The position numbers were made by a program, and so were the translations under genes. DNA of 64,000 bases, from the NCBI RefSeq assembly GCF_000023145.1, contig NC_012704.1, forward strand, positions 868,001 to 932,000. Direction: 5' to 3'. The notes beneath the pieces were generated by a model. It saw nothing but the letters and a program-made list of their open reading frames with translations. It had not been told where the DNA came from and ran no database searches. This document shows positions 48,095 through 56,550 of the stretch, piece after piece (position 1 is the first letter of the stretch; each line of letters begins with the position of its first letter). This DNA comes from Corynebacterium kroppenstedtii DSM 44385 (GTDB taxonomy: Bacteria > Actinomycetota > Actinomycetes > Mycobacteriales > Mycobacteriaceae).

Positions 48095-49036
48095 TTAGTG
48101 TTCTCGGACACCGTAATAGCTGCTAGGCGGTGTCGGCATGTAGTTCGTGTGACGCGACAGAGCGCTGTCACGCGCGCGGATTGTGCCCGGAACGGGCCCA
48201 GTCTGGCTACAGCTCGATTCAGGATTCCACTGTACTTGCTTTTCTGGAAAGACCCAGGGCTCTGGAAAACGGTTGTCAATCTTCCATAGCTGGTGGAAGA
48301 CCTCAAACGTGCTATCAGACCAATGGTGTTTTAACCATTGATGGGCGCGGAGAAGAGACGGTGTGTCGTTAATGGGGATGGCGATGAGATTTCCGTTATT
48401 GATGCACCCGATCACCGTGGGACGAGACCACTGTTCATAGAGATAGTCCCGGAGAATTCGCATGAGGATAGGATGGCTCAGCCATGCATGAGCGTTGGGG
48501 ACTATCCGGTCTTCATTCGGTTGCGGACGCGTCATGGTGCTCTGGCCGCGAGAACGAACTGATGCCTTCAGCTGCGGCGATGAATCGTCGTAGCTATCGA
48601 TATTTAGTGGGGGTGGGGGCGGTGTGCGAAGTTCCCACCCCGTTGCACCTGGAATGGTGGTGTCAAGAGAACGGTAGTGGATTCGCAGTCCTTTTTCCGT
48701 AGAGAAGAACTCCAGGAAATTATCTGCCGCGCTACCCCACGCGTGATTCGCCGGGCACGTGAGACTATCGCGATCAACGGGCGTCCCGTGTTTATCAGTG
48801 AGCCGGGCTACAAGACCTGCCCCGAGGTGAACGAGCGCGTCGCGGTATTGCGAGACCTGAGTCAGTGGTTGGAGCTCGAGTTGGTGGCTCTGCATGGGCG
48901 CATCGACCGGTGAGCTGTTCAGTGCCTCAGTGCTCGAGCGTCTTTGGTCTACATCTAATGACGAGGCGGGACGGGAAGAAAGAAGCGAAGCAGTTGCCTG
49001 ATGAGGTGCCATGCTCTTTATTGACGACGCGATCAC
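48095..49036 (-). CDS. Hypothetical protein upstream of treY
   Basis: Open frame of 313 residues with no family I recognise. The composition is protein-like: Trp- and Arg-rich segments such as HAWLSHPILMRILRDYLYEQWSRP and LLRAHQWLKHHWSDSTFEVFHQLWKI, without membrane helices or signal peptide. The C-terminal end is Pro/Ser/Tyr-rich. It precedes treY by 50 nt on the same strand, so it may share its transcript. The start is uncertain: the GTG at 49036, the ATG at 49012 or the ATG at 48895, none with a good ribosome site. No competing frame of quality overlaps it. Confidence 0.6.
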   Translation of the reverse strand: MIASSIKSMAPHQATASLLSSRPASSLDVDQRRSSTEALNSSPVDAPMQSHQLELQPLTQVSQYRDALVHLGAGLVARLTDKHGTPVDRDSLTCPANHAWGSAADNFLEFFSTEKGLRIHYRSLDTTIPGATGWELRTPPPPPLNIDSYDDSSPQLKASVRSRGQSTMTRPQPNEDRIVPNAHAWLSHPILMRILRDYLYEQWSRPTVIGCINNGNLIAIPINDTPSLLRAHQWLKHHWSDSTFEVFHQLWKIDNRFPEPWVFPEKQVQWNPESSCSQTGPVPGTIRARDSALSRHTNYMPTPPSSYYGVREH

Positions 49037-49151
49037 CGTGTGGTTCCCAGCAACCTCAATATGTGGCGAGGGACACTATGAGTTGACGCTGCAGCGCTGC
49101 GTGGCACTACTGCGCTGTGGTACTTCCACACTGTGGCGCTCCCACGCATAG

Positions 49152-49183
49152 AAAAACCGGGTGACAGCTGCACTGCCACCCGG
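49152..49183 (-). terminator. Rho-independent terminator of the aldolase gene
   Basis: On the minus strand CCGGGTG pairs with CACCCGG across a 13-nt loop and is followed by TTTTTC. It lies 45 nt after the aldolase stop. The neighbouring stretch 49037-49151 holds no gene I can support. Confidence 0.85.
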
Positions 49184-49227
49184 AATTCCATCACCAATGT
49201 GCTGGGTTAGCCCTGGTGTTGTCGCTA

Positions 49228-50118
49228 TTAGCCTGCGATCGAAGCCTTGTAAATACCATCGATCGTGGTAGCCAAGGTGTTGTCGAACTCTTCCTGCGAC
49301 TGATCAGCGGTCAGTCCCTCGAGGAGAGCGCGAGAGAACGATGCAATGAGGCCCTTGTTGCGGGAAAGGCGCTCGTTAGCGTCGTCACGCTCGTAACCAC
49401 CGGACAGCGCGACAACACGCATAACCTTCGGGTGGTTGATGAGGTCTTCGTAGAAGTTATCGACGGTCGGGATGGAGACCTTAATCATGACCTGCTGACC
49501 CTCAGGAATGTCATCCAGGCCCTTCAGAAGAGCAGCCTTCAGAAGCTCTTCAGCTTCCTCCTTGTCGTCGATAGAGATGGTGACCTCGGGCTCGAGGATC
49601 GGAACCATGCCCTTGGCCAGGACCTGCTTACCGATCTCAAACTGCTGGTCAACAACAGCCTGGATACCCTCACCATTAGCAGCGTTAATAACCGAACGCT
49701 CCTTGGTGCCGAAGATGCCCTTCTCAACGCCACGGTCGAGGAGCTTATCGAGCTCAGGCATGGGCTTCATGACCTGAACGTCGTTCTCTTCGTCGGCCAG
49801 ACCCTTGTCGATCTTGAGAAGCGGAACGATACCCTTCTTCTCCCAGAGGTACTGGGCGGTAGGAATGCCTTCAATCTCGCGGTCCATCGTCATTTCGAAC
49901 AGGATGGCTGCGAGTACCTTCTCGGAGGTGAAGGATGGAGAGGTAATCAGACGGCTACGCATAGCGTGGACAAGATCGAACATCTCGGCATCAGAGGAAT
50001 ATGCGTCATCCTGGATGCCGTAAGCGCGAAGCGCCTTCGGGGTGGATCCGCCGGATTGGTCAAGGGCAGCGATGAAGCCCTTGGCCTCAGTCATGCGAGT
50101 GGCCTGCTCCTGGTTCAT
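49228..50118 (-). CDS. fda: Class I fructose-bisphosphate aldolase
   Basis: Schiff-base (metal-independent) aldolase of 296 residues for glycolysis and gluconeogenesis. The start [33 protein letters not shown] and the blocks [19 protein letters not shown] and [15 protein letters not shown] match the short class I family found in staphylococci and some actinobacteria. The Schiff-base lysine is probably in VMIKVSIP. The ATG is 6 nt after AAGGAG, an excellent site, which with the choice codons suggests high expression. It stands alone between its own terminator and a long promoter region. C. glutamicum relies on a class II enzyme, so this gene is notable. Confidence 0.95.
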   Translation of the reverse strand: MNQEQATRMTEAKGFIAALDQSGGSTPKALRAYGIQDDAYSSDAEMFDLVHAMRSRLITSPSFTSEKVLAAILFEMTMDREIEGIPTAQYLWEKKGIVPLLKIDKGLADEENDVQVMKPMPELDKLLDRGVEKGIFGTKERSVINAANGEGIQAVVDQQFEIGKQVLAKGMVPILEPEVTISIDDKEEAEELLKAALLKGLDDIPEGQQVMIKVSIPTVDNFYEDLINHPKVMRVVALSGGYERDDANERLSRNKGLIASFSRALLEGLTADQSQEEFDNTLATTIDGIYKASIAG

Positions 50119-50133
50119 TACAACTCCTTCTAT

Positions 50134-50151
50134 GTTGCCATCATGGGCAAC
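50134..50151. promoter_or_regulatory. Palindrome in the aldolase leader
   Basis: GTTGCC-ATCATG-GGCAAC is a perfect palindrome in its arms, with a near-palindromic centre. It lies 15 nt upstream of the aldolase start codon, between the probable promoter (a TACCAT further upstream on the minus strand, near 50209) and the ribosome site. It looks like an operator or an mRNA stem; the binder is unknown. Confidence 0.45.
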
Positions 50152-50435
50152 GTCGATGTCGTGTAGACGTTCTCCGTTATTTGTGGGAGATCATCTGTCG
50201 CGCTCTATGGTAGCCCGAAAATGTCTGAATGAACACCGATCAGACAAAAAATTGCGATCATTTCTGGCGAGTTTTCACCGTCGTGCGCGCTGATTACAGC
50301 AGTGGGATAAGGGCGGAAGTGGAGTTTGTGACGGGTGTCAGTTCGTTTACGTGCAGTAATGCCCATTCGTAGCTAACCGCAACTAATCGGGCACATTATC
50401 GCCCTATTCGGACATTGCGACGCATGAGAAAAAGT

Positions 50436-50451
50436 TGTGACAAACCTCACT
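50436..50451. promoter_or_regulatory. Candidate GlxR (CRP-type) site in the aldolase upstream gap
   Basis: TGTGACAAACCTCACT matches TGTGA-N6-TCACA at nine of the ten arm positions. GlxR is the corynebacterial cAMP-responsive regulator of carbon metabolism, so a site in front of a glycolytic gene is plausible, although it lies about 320 nt from the start. The gap 50119-50597 (479 nt) has no gene; besides this site it holds the palindrome at 50134. Confidence 0.4.
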
Positions 50452-50597
50452 GAGTTGTATGGGGTGTAATCCAGGCTATGTGGGCCAATCCATCCCTTTT
50501 CTGGCTCCGCTGGTGAGGTTGCGGCTCTCGATCCTGCGTCTCAACTGTGAACCTGAAGAACCTCCTCGAAGGGAAACATGGAATCAGGTGTCGATAC

Positions 50598-52265
50598 TTA
50601 ATTGAGATCTAGTGCATCGAGAAGCTGGCCTTGATTCCAGATCTCGATCTCTTGCCCTTTTTCCTGAAGCTCCTCAGCACGTTTCTGTTTCGACGTCTTC
50701 CCATTCCATTCCCCGCAGACAAGGAGGGTGGTCTTCTTTGTCACATTCTTGCCGACGGTTCCGCCCGCCTGAGCGATCGCTTGCCACAGTTGTCCCTTAT
50801 CCAGCGGAGAGAATTCCCCAGTCAACGTCACGTTTTTGCCAAAGAGGGGTCCGTTCGGGTCGGCGTCGGTATTCGTCTCAGGAATATCACGGGGAGTAGC
50901 AACGGATTCCCAGTTGGACGGGCCACGGTTCCCCCGCGTTTGCCCATTTCGTGATGACTGCTGGTGATCCGACCGAGATCGTCGCGGTTTCCGGAAAAGT
51001 GACAGCGAATTGTCTTTCACTGTTCCGAACGTGTAGCCCGCCGATTCGACGACCTCCGCCATCGATTGGACGTCTGATGGCGGCTCAGTGTCGCGAGGAG
51101 AAATCCCGCATAAACTCAACATGATTTCGCCACACGCGCGAGCATCTGCCAGGGCATCGTGATGATGAAATGCCTCTGAACCCGCCGATTGAGCCACCGT
51201 CGTCAATTTATAATTAGGAAGCTCGGGGTGGAGCGCGCGTGCAAGGAGGTAGGTGCAGGCGAAAGTAATGTGCGGAATGTCGACTTTCTCTGCCCGAGCG
51301 GCGTCCCGGAGCGCGACCATATCGAACTTGGCATTGTGAGCGACGATAGGGAGGTTTTCTTTCCTGAGGAGCGCCGCAAGTTGCTCCAACCGGTCATGGC
51401 ATGACGGCTCATTGGCGACTTTATCAGGGGTAATCCCATGGATCGCGGTGGTCGCCGGCGTGAAATCTGGCCACGCCGAAGGCGGTTGGCACAGCCACGT
51501 GTGGGATTCAGCTTCTTTCCCCTCGTGATACACGACGACACCGAATTGGCATATCGAACCATTAGCTTCGTTCGCCGTTTCGACGTCAAAAGCAATAAAC
51601 GAGGGCGGACGTGAATCTAATGTGCCATCGGCAGGCTGAAGAACATTGCTGCGCTGAGCATCGTTATCCGGTGCGGCAGGGCTATCGTCTTGTTTCTTCT
51701 CACTTGACTTCGCTTGGTTGCCTTCTGCACTAGGACTGGCTGTGCTGTTGCCCCGTGCACCGGTACCACCTACACCGCCAAATGCCGACCGCGAATCCGT
51801 CTGATGAGAAACGGCCCGTGCTATACGACGCAAGCTCTCTAAGTCATCAGCCTGCATCGCAGTGAGGGCTTCATTAGCGAAATCAATAATGGATGTGTCG
51901 ACGGAGTGAGCCGGTGAAAATCGGAGAGCGTTAGGCGCGAATCGCGAGCGCTCCCGCGATATCGGAGGAGTGGCATCCAGGAATAGATCGATAAAACCTG
52001 GTTCAAGTGGGGTGGGGTCGGTCCGTGACCAACCACGAATTGAATCCCGATCTATCTTCGTCTCCGGGTCAAGATAAATCTGTGCAGCGGGGATCCGTGA
52101 GATCGTGACCCCGCTTTCACTGATATATGCCGTGCCACCGAGGATCGGGATTGCAGCAACATACTCAGCGGGCGTCGTCTCATCGTCAGCCTGAATTTGC
52201 GAAAAACTAGCGTCAGCTGGGATTTCAGTTCCCGGGGAAGGAATATCAGTGTCGGAATTCGTCAT
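50598..52265 (-). CDS. DEDDh exonuclease with C-terminal BRCT domain
   Basis: Protein of 555 residues. An N-terminal ~130-residue domain of unknown role (starting YVAAIPILGGTAYIS) is followed by a Ser/Gly/Asp-rich linker. The DnaQ-like exonuclease has FIAFDVETAN (D and E), HNAKFDMVAL and HHDALADARA, giving all four metal residues and the catalytic His. A second linker leads to a BRCT domain (FGKNVTLTGEFSPLDKGQLWQAI and LLVCGEWNGKTSKQKRAEEL). This layout is typical of actinobacterial DNA polymerase III epsilon-like proteins, presumed repair or proofreading nucleases. The ATG at 52265 follows GGAG by 6 nt. Confidence 0.92.
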   Translation of the reverse strand: MTNSDTDIPSPGTEIPADASFSQIQADDETTPAEYVAAIPILGGTAYISESGVTISRIPAAQIYLDPETKIDRDSIRGWSRTDPTPLEPGFIDLFLDATPPISRERSRFAPNALRFSPAHSVDTSIIDFANEALTAMQADDLESLRRIARAVSHQTDSRSAFGGVGGTGARGNSTASPSAEGNQAKSSEKKQDDSPAAPDNDAQRSNVLQPADGTLDSRPPSFIAFDVETANEANGSICQFGVVVYHEGKEAESHTWLCQPPSAWPDFTPATTAIHGITPDKVANEPSCHDRLEQLAALLRKENLPIVAHNAKFDMVALRDAARAEKVDIPHITFACTYLLARALHPELPNYKLTTVAQSAGSEAFHHHDALADARACGEIMLSLCGISPRDTEPPSDVQSMAEVVESAGYTFGTVKDNSLSLFRKPRRSRSDHQQSSRNGQTRGNRGPSNWESVATPRDIPETNTDADPNGPLFGKNVTLTGEFSPLDKGQLWQAIAQAGGTVGKNVTKKTTLLVCGEWNGKTSKQKRAEELQEKGQEIEIWNQGQLLDALDLN

Positions 52266-52325
52266 GGTGCACTCCACTCTAACCAGTTTTACGCCGAGCG
52301 ATGGCAGGTAGCCTTATGCCGAATG

Positions 52326-54641
52326 TTATGCCGAGTGACGGCGCCGCCGGCACAGCACGACAACAGATCGGTTCTCAACGGGAACGGTTGATTCGGGCTT
52401 ATAGACGTCTGGATCATCTTCGGAGAATCCAGTGGGCAGCGATGTATCGACGACGACGCTCCAGAGGCGCGACGGATCCGTGTCTTCTGGATCGCGCGAT
52501 GCCTTCACTGCATCATCTTTCGGAAGAGTGAAATCTATCCGCTCATGGTGCGCGTTGAAGCACAAGATGAATGAATCATCGAAGATTTTTTGCCCTTGCT
52601 CGTCGGGTTCAGCAATCGCTTCCCCGCCGAGGTGAACCATGAGAGACCGTCCGAAGTCATGATCCCAGTCGGCCGTCGTCATGAGCGTTCCGGCGGGAGT
52701 CATCCACGCGATATCGCGATCTTGCACGTCGTACCCCAACGGGCCACCGGCCAGGAATCTCCGACGACGGAACACGGGGTGATCATTGCGAAGCTCGATT
52801 AACCGTCGAGTGAAGTCGATCAGATCTTTATTGTCTGTTGCCTGGGACCAATCCACCCACGACAATTCCGAATCTTGGCAGTAGACGTTGTTGTTCCCAT
52901 TCTGGGTACGACCCATTTCATCGCCATGGCAGATCATGGGCGTTCCCTGGCTGAGCAGCAGCGTCGTCAAGAAGTTCCGAATTTGACGGCCTCGCAGCTG
53001 GATAATGTCGGGATCATCCGTGGGGCCTTCAACGCCACAGTTCCACGACCGGTTGTGCGATTCTCCGTCGCGGTTATCTTCCTTATTAGCCTCGTTGTGT
53101 TTCTCGTTATAGCTGACGAGGTCATGGAGGGTGAACCCATCATGCGCGGTCACGAAGTTAATCGACGCGGTAGGACGTCGATCATTAGCGGCGTACAGAT
53201 CTGACGATCCCGTCAAGCGTGAAGCGAACTCACCCAAGGTCGCAGGCTCGCCACGCCAGAAGTCGCGGACGGTATCTCGATACATTCCGTTCCATTCGGA
53301 CCAGATGGCGGGGAAGTTTCCGACTTGGTAGCCGCCTTCGCCCACATCCCAAGGCTCGGCGATGAGCTTGACCTGGCTGACAATGGGATCTTGTTGCACG
53401 AGGTCGAAGAATGCTGACAATCGATCGACATCATGAAGTTCACGCGCGAGGGTCGACGCAAGATCGAAGCGGAATCCGTCAATATGCATCTCGGTAACCC
53501 AGTACCGCAATGAATCCATAATCAATTGCAGCGTGTGGGGATGCCGGACATTCAGGCTATTTCCCGTACCCGTGTAGTCCATATAGTGCTGACGGTCATC
53601 ATCGACCAGGCGATAATAAGCCGCGTTGTCGATACCCCGGAAGCTCAGCGTCGGCCCCATATGGTTGCCCTCCGCCGTGTGGTTATAGACGACGTCGAGA
53701 ATGACTTCGATGTCATTGTCGTGGAAAGCCCGCACCATGTTCTTGAACTCAGAAACAGCGGCGCCGGGTTTCTTGGCAGCTGCGTAATCTTGGTGAGGCG
53801 CCAAGAAGCCGAAGGTGTTGTATCCCCAGTAGTTGCTGAGACCGAGCTCGTGGAGCCGATCATCCTGATAGAACTGGTGGATAGGCATGAGCTCGATAGC
53901 TGTCACGCCAAGATCTTTGAGGTACTTGACGATTGAGGGGTGGGCGAGGCCAGCATAGGTACCGCGATAATTCTCGGGCACGTCAGGGTGCGTCATGGTC
54001 ATGCCCTTGACGTGAGCTTCGTAAACAACGGTCTTGTTCATCGGGTGCCGCGGTAGCCGATCAGACCCCCAATCGAAATAGGGGTTGATGACGACGGACA
54101 ACATGGTGTGGCCCAAGCTGTCGTCGGTATTGCGTTCATCGGGGTTATCGATGTCATAGCTGAACAGGGAAGCGTCGCCGTCGAATTTCCCATCGAAAGC
54201 CTTTGCATAGGGATCGAGCAGTATTTTCGACGGGTCGCAGCGAAGGCCCTGATGTGGATCCCATGGGCCATGAACGCGGTAGCCGTAGCGTTGTCCTGGG
54301 ATAATTCCAGGTAGGTAGCAGTGCCAAATGTGGGCGTCGACCTCGCGCATCTCGATGCGGGTCTCGGCACCGTCACTGTCAATCAGGCAGAGTTCTACCT
54401 TGTCGGCGACCTCTGAGAACAGAGCAAAGTTCGTTCCCGAGCCATCGTATGTTGATCCCAAAGGGTATGAGTTTCCCGGCCATACGACGAGGTCAGGGGC
54501 GTTATCGGAGGATGTCGCCGACGATCCATCGTTGGCTGTGGCGTCATCTGTGGCTGGAGAAGTTGCTTGCCCGGATATCGTTGGGGCCTCGTGGTCATTA
54601 TCGACGATCTTCTCGGAAGCCTGCTCCTGTGTATTTTTCAT
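52326..54641 (-). CDS. glgX: Glycogen debranching enzyme GlgX
   Basis: GH13 isoamylase-type enzyme of 771 residues that removes branches from glycogen. After a ~45-residue Ser/Thr/Ala/Asp-rich leader the CBM48 domain starts (VWPGNSYPLGSTYDGSGTNFALFSE). The barrel has VILDVVYNHTAEGN, FRFDLASTLARE, KLIAEPWDVGEGGYQVGNFP and FVTAHDGFTLHDLVSYNEKHNEAN. Together with TreY and TreZ it turns glycogen into trehalose. The ATG at 54641 is preferred: TAAAAT on the minus strand (54649-54654) lies 7 nt upstream. A TTG at 54671 is the longer option. Confidence 0.95.
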   Translation of the reverse strand: MKNTQEQASEKIVDNDHEAPTISGQATSPATDDATANDGSSATSSDNAPDLVVWPGNSYPLGSTYDGSGTNFALFSEVADKVELCLIDSDGAETRIEMREVDAHIWHCYLPGIIPGQRYGYRVHGPWDPHQGLRCDPSKILLDPYAKAFDGKFDGDASLFSYDIDNPDERNTDDSLGHTMLSVVINPYFDWGSDRLPRHPMNKTVVYEAHVKGMTMTHPDVPENYRGTYAGLAHPSIVKYLKDLGVTAIELMPIHQFYQDDRLHELGLSNYWGYNTFGFLAPHQDYAAAKKPGAAVSEFKNMVRAFHDNDIEVILDVVYNHTAEGNHMGPTLSFRGIDNAAYYRLVDDDRQHYMDYTGTGNSLNVRHPHTLQLIMDSLRYWVTEMHIDGFRFDLASTLARELHDVDRLSAFFDLVQQDPIVSQVKLIAEPWDVGEGGYQVGNFPAIWSEWNGMYRDTVRDFWRGEPATLGEFASRLTGSSDLYAANDRRPTASINFVTAHDGFTLHDLVSYNEKHNEANKEDNRDGESHNRSWNCGVEGPTDDPDIIQLRGRQIRNFLTTLLLSQGTPMICHGDEMGRTQNGNNNVYCQDSELSWVDWSQATDNKDLIDFTRRLIELRNDHPVFRRRRFLAGGPLGYDVQDRDIAWMTPAGTLMTTADWDHDFGRSLMVHLGGEAIAEPDEQGQKIFDDSFILCFNAHHERIDFTLPKDDAVKASRDPEDTDPSRLWSVVVDTSLPTGFSEDDPDVYKPESTVPVENRSVVVLCRRRRHSA

Positions 54642-54648
54642 GACGTTA

Positions 54649-54654
54649 ATTTTA
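54649..54654 (-). promoter_or_regulatory. -10 box of leaderless glgX
   Basis: TAAAAT on the minus strand is 7 nt before the glgX ATG and overlaps the stop codon of the upstream tetR-type gene. No Shine-Dalgarno precedes glgX. Confidence 0.5.
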
Positions 54655-55479
54655 GCGGGGAGGGTGGACAAACCATGATTTCCCCGCGTGAGATTGAGCT
54701 ATTCCGTCGAGGATGATTCGTAATCCTGCATTTGCGCTTGCGCTGAGCAGTGCTCTCCATGCGTCAATATTCGCAGTGCTATGTGTCAGCAGTTCGTCCC
54801 ACTCAGAAGCACGTGGATGGCTTGATGCGGAGGAAGAAGCATCGTCGTCTGTTTGGGATGGCTCGTCGCCGTGTCCATCGTGGTCATCGTCGGCAGTAAA
54901 AACTGAGGAGGCAACAATTTTCGACGCCTCCGCCGCTGTTTGCTCACGGATAGCGAGACCGAGGATGAAGGAGATGAGCGTTGTTGAGCCGTCGAGGATT
55001 GTGGCCTCGTCGCCATCAGGAAGAGAAGAACGTAGGATTTGCGACAATGCGTCGATAGGATCGTTGGTTACCATTCCTGCTGGTAGTGCCGCAGATATGA
55101 GGTCTGCAGCGTCCCGACAACAGATGCACTGTCGATAAAAGCCGGCGCAGAATATATATGCATGTCGATACCACTGAGGACGAGGGCGTTGCGACGTCGT
55201 TGCCGAAACGTCATCCGATATTGGTGATAATTCGGAATCGCGCGATCCTTCGTCGTCATCGACGCTTTTAAGAAGTCGCTCCTTAAGATCATCCAGAGGG
55301 GAAAGAAGCTCATCAGCTACTCCACCGAGGAGGGCCTGCTTGTTGGGAAAATGCCAGTACAGTGCAGCTGGGGCGACGTCTAAGGTACGGGCCAGACGCC
55401 GAATCGTGAGATCTCCTAACCCGTACTCGTGCAGAATGTTTAGAGCACTCGTGATGATCGCCGTCGTTGTGAGCTGCAT
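54652..55479 (-). CDS. bioQ: TetR-family regulator, probable BioQ
   Basis: TetR regulator of 275 residues. The N-terminal helix-turn-helix reads LGDLTIRRLARTLDVAPAALYWHFPNKQALLGGVADELL, where the APxALYWH segment resembles BioQ repressors of biotin genes. As I recall, BioQ in C. glutamicum is encoded next to glgX, the same neighbour as here, and a perfect BioQ-type palindrome lies 1 kb away upstream of bioB. The protein is ~70 residues longer than usual because of two Ser/Asp-rich insertions, near residues 66-100 and 190-225. TATCTT (55487-55492, minus strand) lies 7 nt before the ATG. The name is an inference from synteny and the operator. Confidence 0.75.
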   Translation of the reverse strand: MQLTTTAIITSALNILHEYGLGDLTIRRLARTLDVAPAALYWHFPNKQALLGGVADELLSPLDDLKERLLKSVDDDEGSRDSELSPISDDVSATTSQRPRPQWYRHAYIFCAGFYRQCICCRDAADLISAALPAGMVTNDPIDALSQILRSSLPDGDEATILDGSTTLISFILGLAIREQTAAEASKIVASSVFTADDDHDGHGDEPSQTDDDASSSASSHPRASEWDELLTHSTANIDAWRALLSASANAGLRIILDGIAQSHAGKSWFVHPPR

Positions 55480-55714
55480 GCCTTCAAAGATAAACCGTTC
55501 GTGGACTGCGTTTCGAGCAAAGTAGCGTAGTTTTTCGCAATGACGGCAATCGTCGCCGGGGCATTCGACGTCGGCTAGTGTGTCGCCAGTGGACGTGTCG
55601 CGCTAAGGTGTCAAAACTCTGTGAGAACCCTGGAAGCTTTGGGGAATATGCGGATATTAATAGCGGGAAAGGTAGAATGACCGCGGTATCTTAGTGGTAA
55701 AGGAGCTATGTGTC

Positions 55715-56440
55715 GTGCCAGATGTAGTGTTGTCAGAAGCAGATGAGGTACAGACTGCGGATCAGGGCGATAAAAGGGGACAGTCTCGCGCGCAGGTACG
55801 TCGTTGGGGGGCCGCGCTCATGACTGCATCGCTTTGTGGGGCATTAGCCGCTTGTTCACACGGATCATCGTCGGATGATGAAACGAGTTCTTCGGCAGCT
55901 CAGGCATCATCGAGTAGTTCTTCTGCGAAACCCGCATCGTCTGCTGAAGCAACACAGCCGCCCGCAACACAATCAGATAACGCCGCGGGGGATGAGCAGT
56001 CCGGTGGTGCGAAACTCGGTGCGGATATTCCCACCGTTCCAGACTCGAATGAAACCCCGTCAAGTGGGCCCAAGCCGATCAACGGAAAGCCTGGTAGCGA
56101 ACAAGACGTCGAGAGCATTAAGGATGCTCTCGGCCACTACGGGGATACCTCCGGAACCGTGCGTCACTACTACGAAAGCACGAAAGCCTATACATGCAAG
56201 GATCGTATTGCTGCCCATCCGGAAGTGTTCTCTGACGAGAACATCAATTCTCTGCCCAATGAGTCAATTGACAAGATGGGCTTAGCTGGGTCGATCCCGA
56301 AATTTAACAACATCTCCAACATCAAAGTCGACGGTGACCGGGCGACTGCCTCGGTAAACACCACGTTCAATGGTGCGACCTCGACGGGGACGATGTTGTT
56401 CACCAAGGAAGACGGTCAGTGGAAAGTCTGCTCTGACTAG
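55715..56440 (+). CDS. Putative lipoprotein (LppK/DUF-type)
   Basis: Secreted lipoprotein of 241 residues. A hydrophilic leader with RRWGAALMTASLCGA ends in the lipobox ALAAC. A long Ser/Ala/Pro-rich linker follows, then a ~110-residue folded domain (SIKDALGHYGDTSGTVRHYYEST through GTMLFTKEDGQWKVCSD) resembling the NTF2-like or low-molecular-weight secreted-protein folds common in mycobacteria. Two Cys near the domain ends could form a disulfide. The GTG at 55715 follows AAGGAG by 9 nt; the frame from 55694 would include the ribosome site itself. A TATCTT at 55687-55692 could be its -10. Function unknown. Confidence 0.82.
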   Translation: MPDVVLSEADEVQTADQGDKRGQSRAQVRRWGAALMTASLCGALAACSHGSSSDDETSSSAAQASSSSSSAKPASSAEATQPPATQSDNAAGDEQSGGAKLGADIPTVPDSNETPSSGPKPINGKPGSEQDVESIKDALGHYGDTSGTVRHYYESTKAYTCKDRIAAHPEVFSDENINSLPNESIDKMGLAGSIPKFNNISNIKVDGDRATASVNTTFNGATSTGTMLFTKEDGQWKVCSD

Positions 56441-56464
56441 AAATTACCCCCTTGCTGTGTCTCA

Positions 56465-56493
56465 TTGAACAGTGTTCAGGAATGGAATAACCT
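56465..56493 (+). promoter_or_regulatory. bioB promoter with BioQ-type operator
   Basis: TGAAC-AGT-GTTCA at 56466-56478 is a perfect 13-bp palindrome close to the published BioQ motif (TGAAC-N3-GTTAC). TTGAAC (56465-56470) is a -35 spaced 17 nt from TAACCT (56488-56493), so the operator covers the -35 and spacer. A second half-site TTGAACAC lies at 56493-56500. A repressor here would block bioB transcription when biotin is plentiful. Confidence 0.8.
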
Positions 56494-56550
56494 TGAACAC
56501 AACGATGGTGGTTATCCGGAGAATCACCACGGTTATGGAGGTACAGCATT

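Noticed and set aside
49216-50166. 316-residue open frame antisense to the aldolase gene
   Set aside because: It is a mirror of a highly expressed, codon-biased gene; the minus-strand aldolase is unmistakable and has a ribosome site and terminator.
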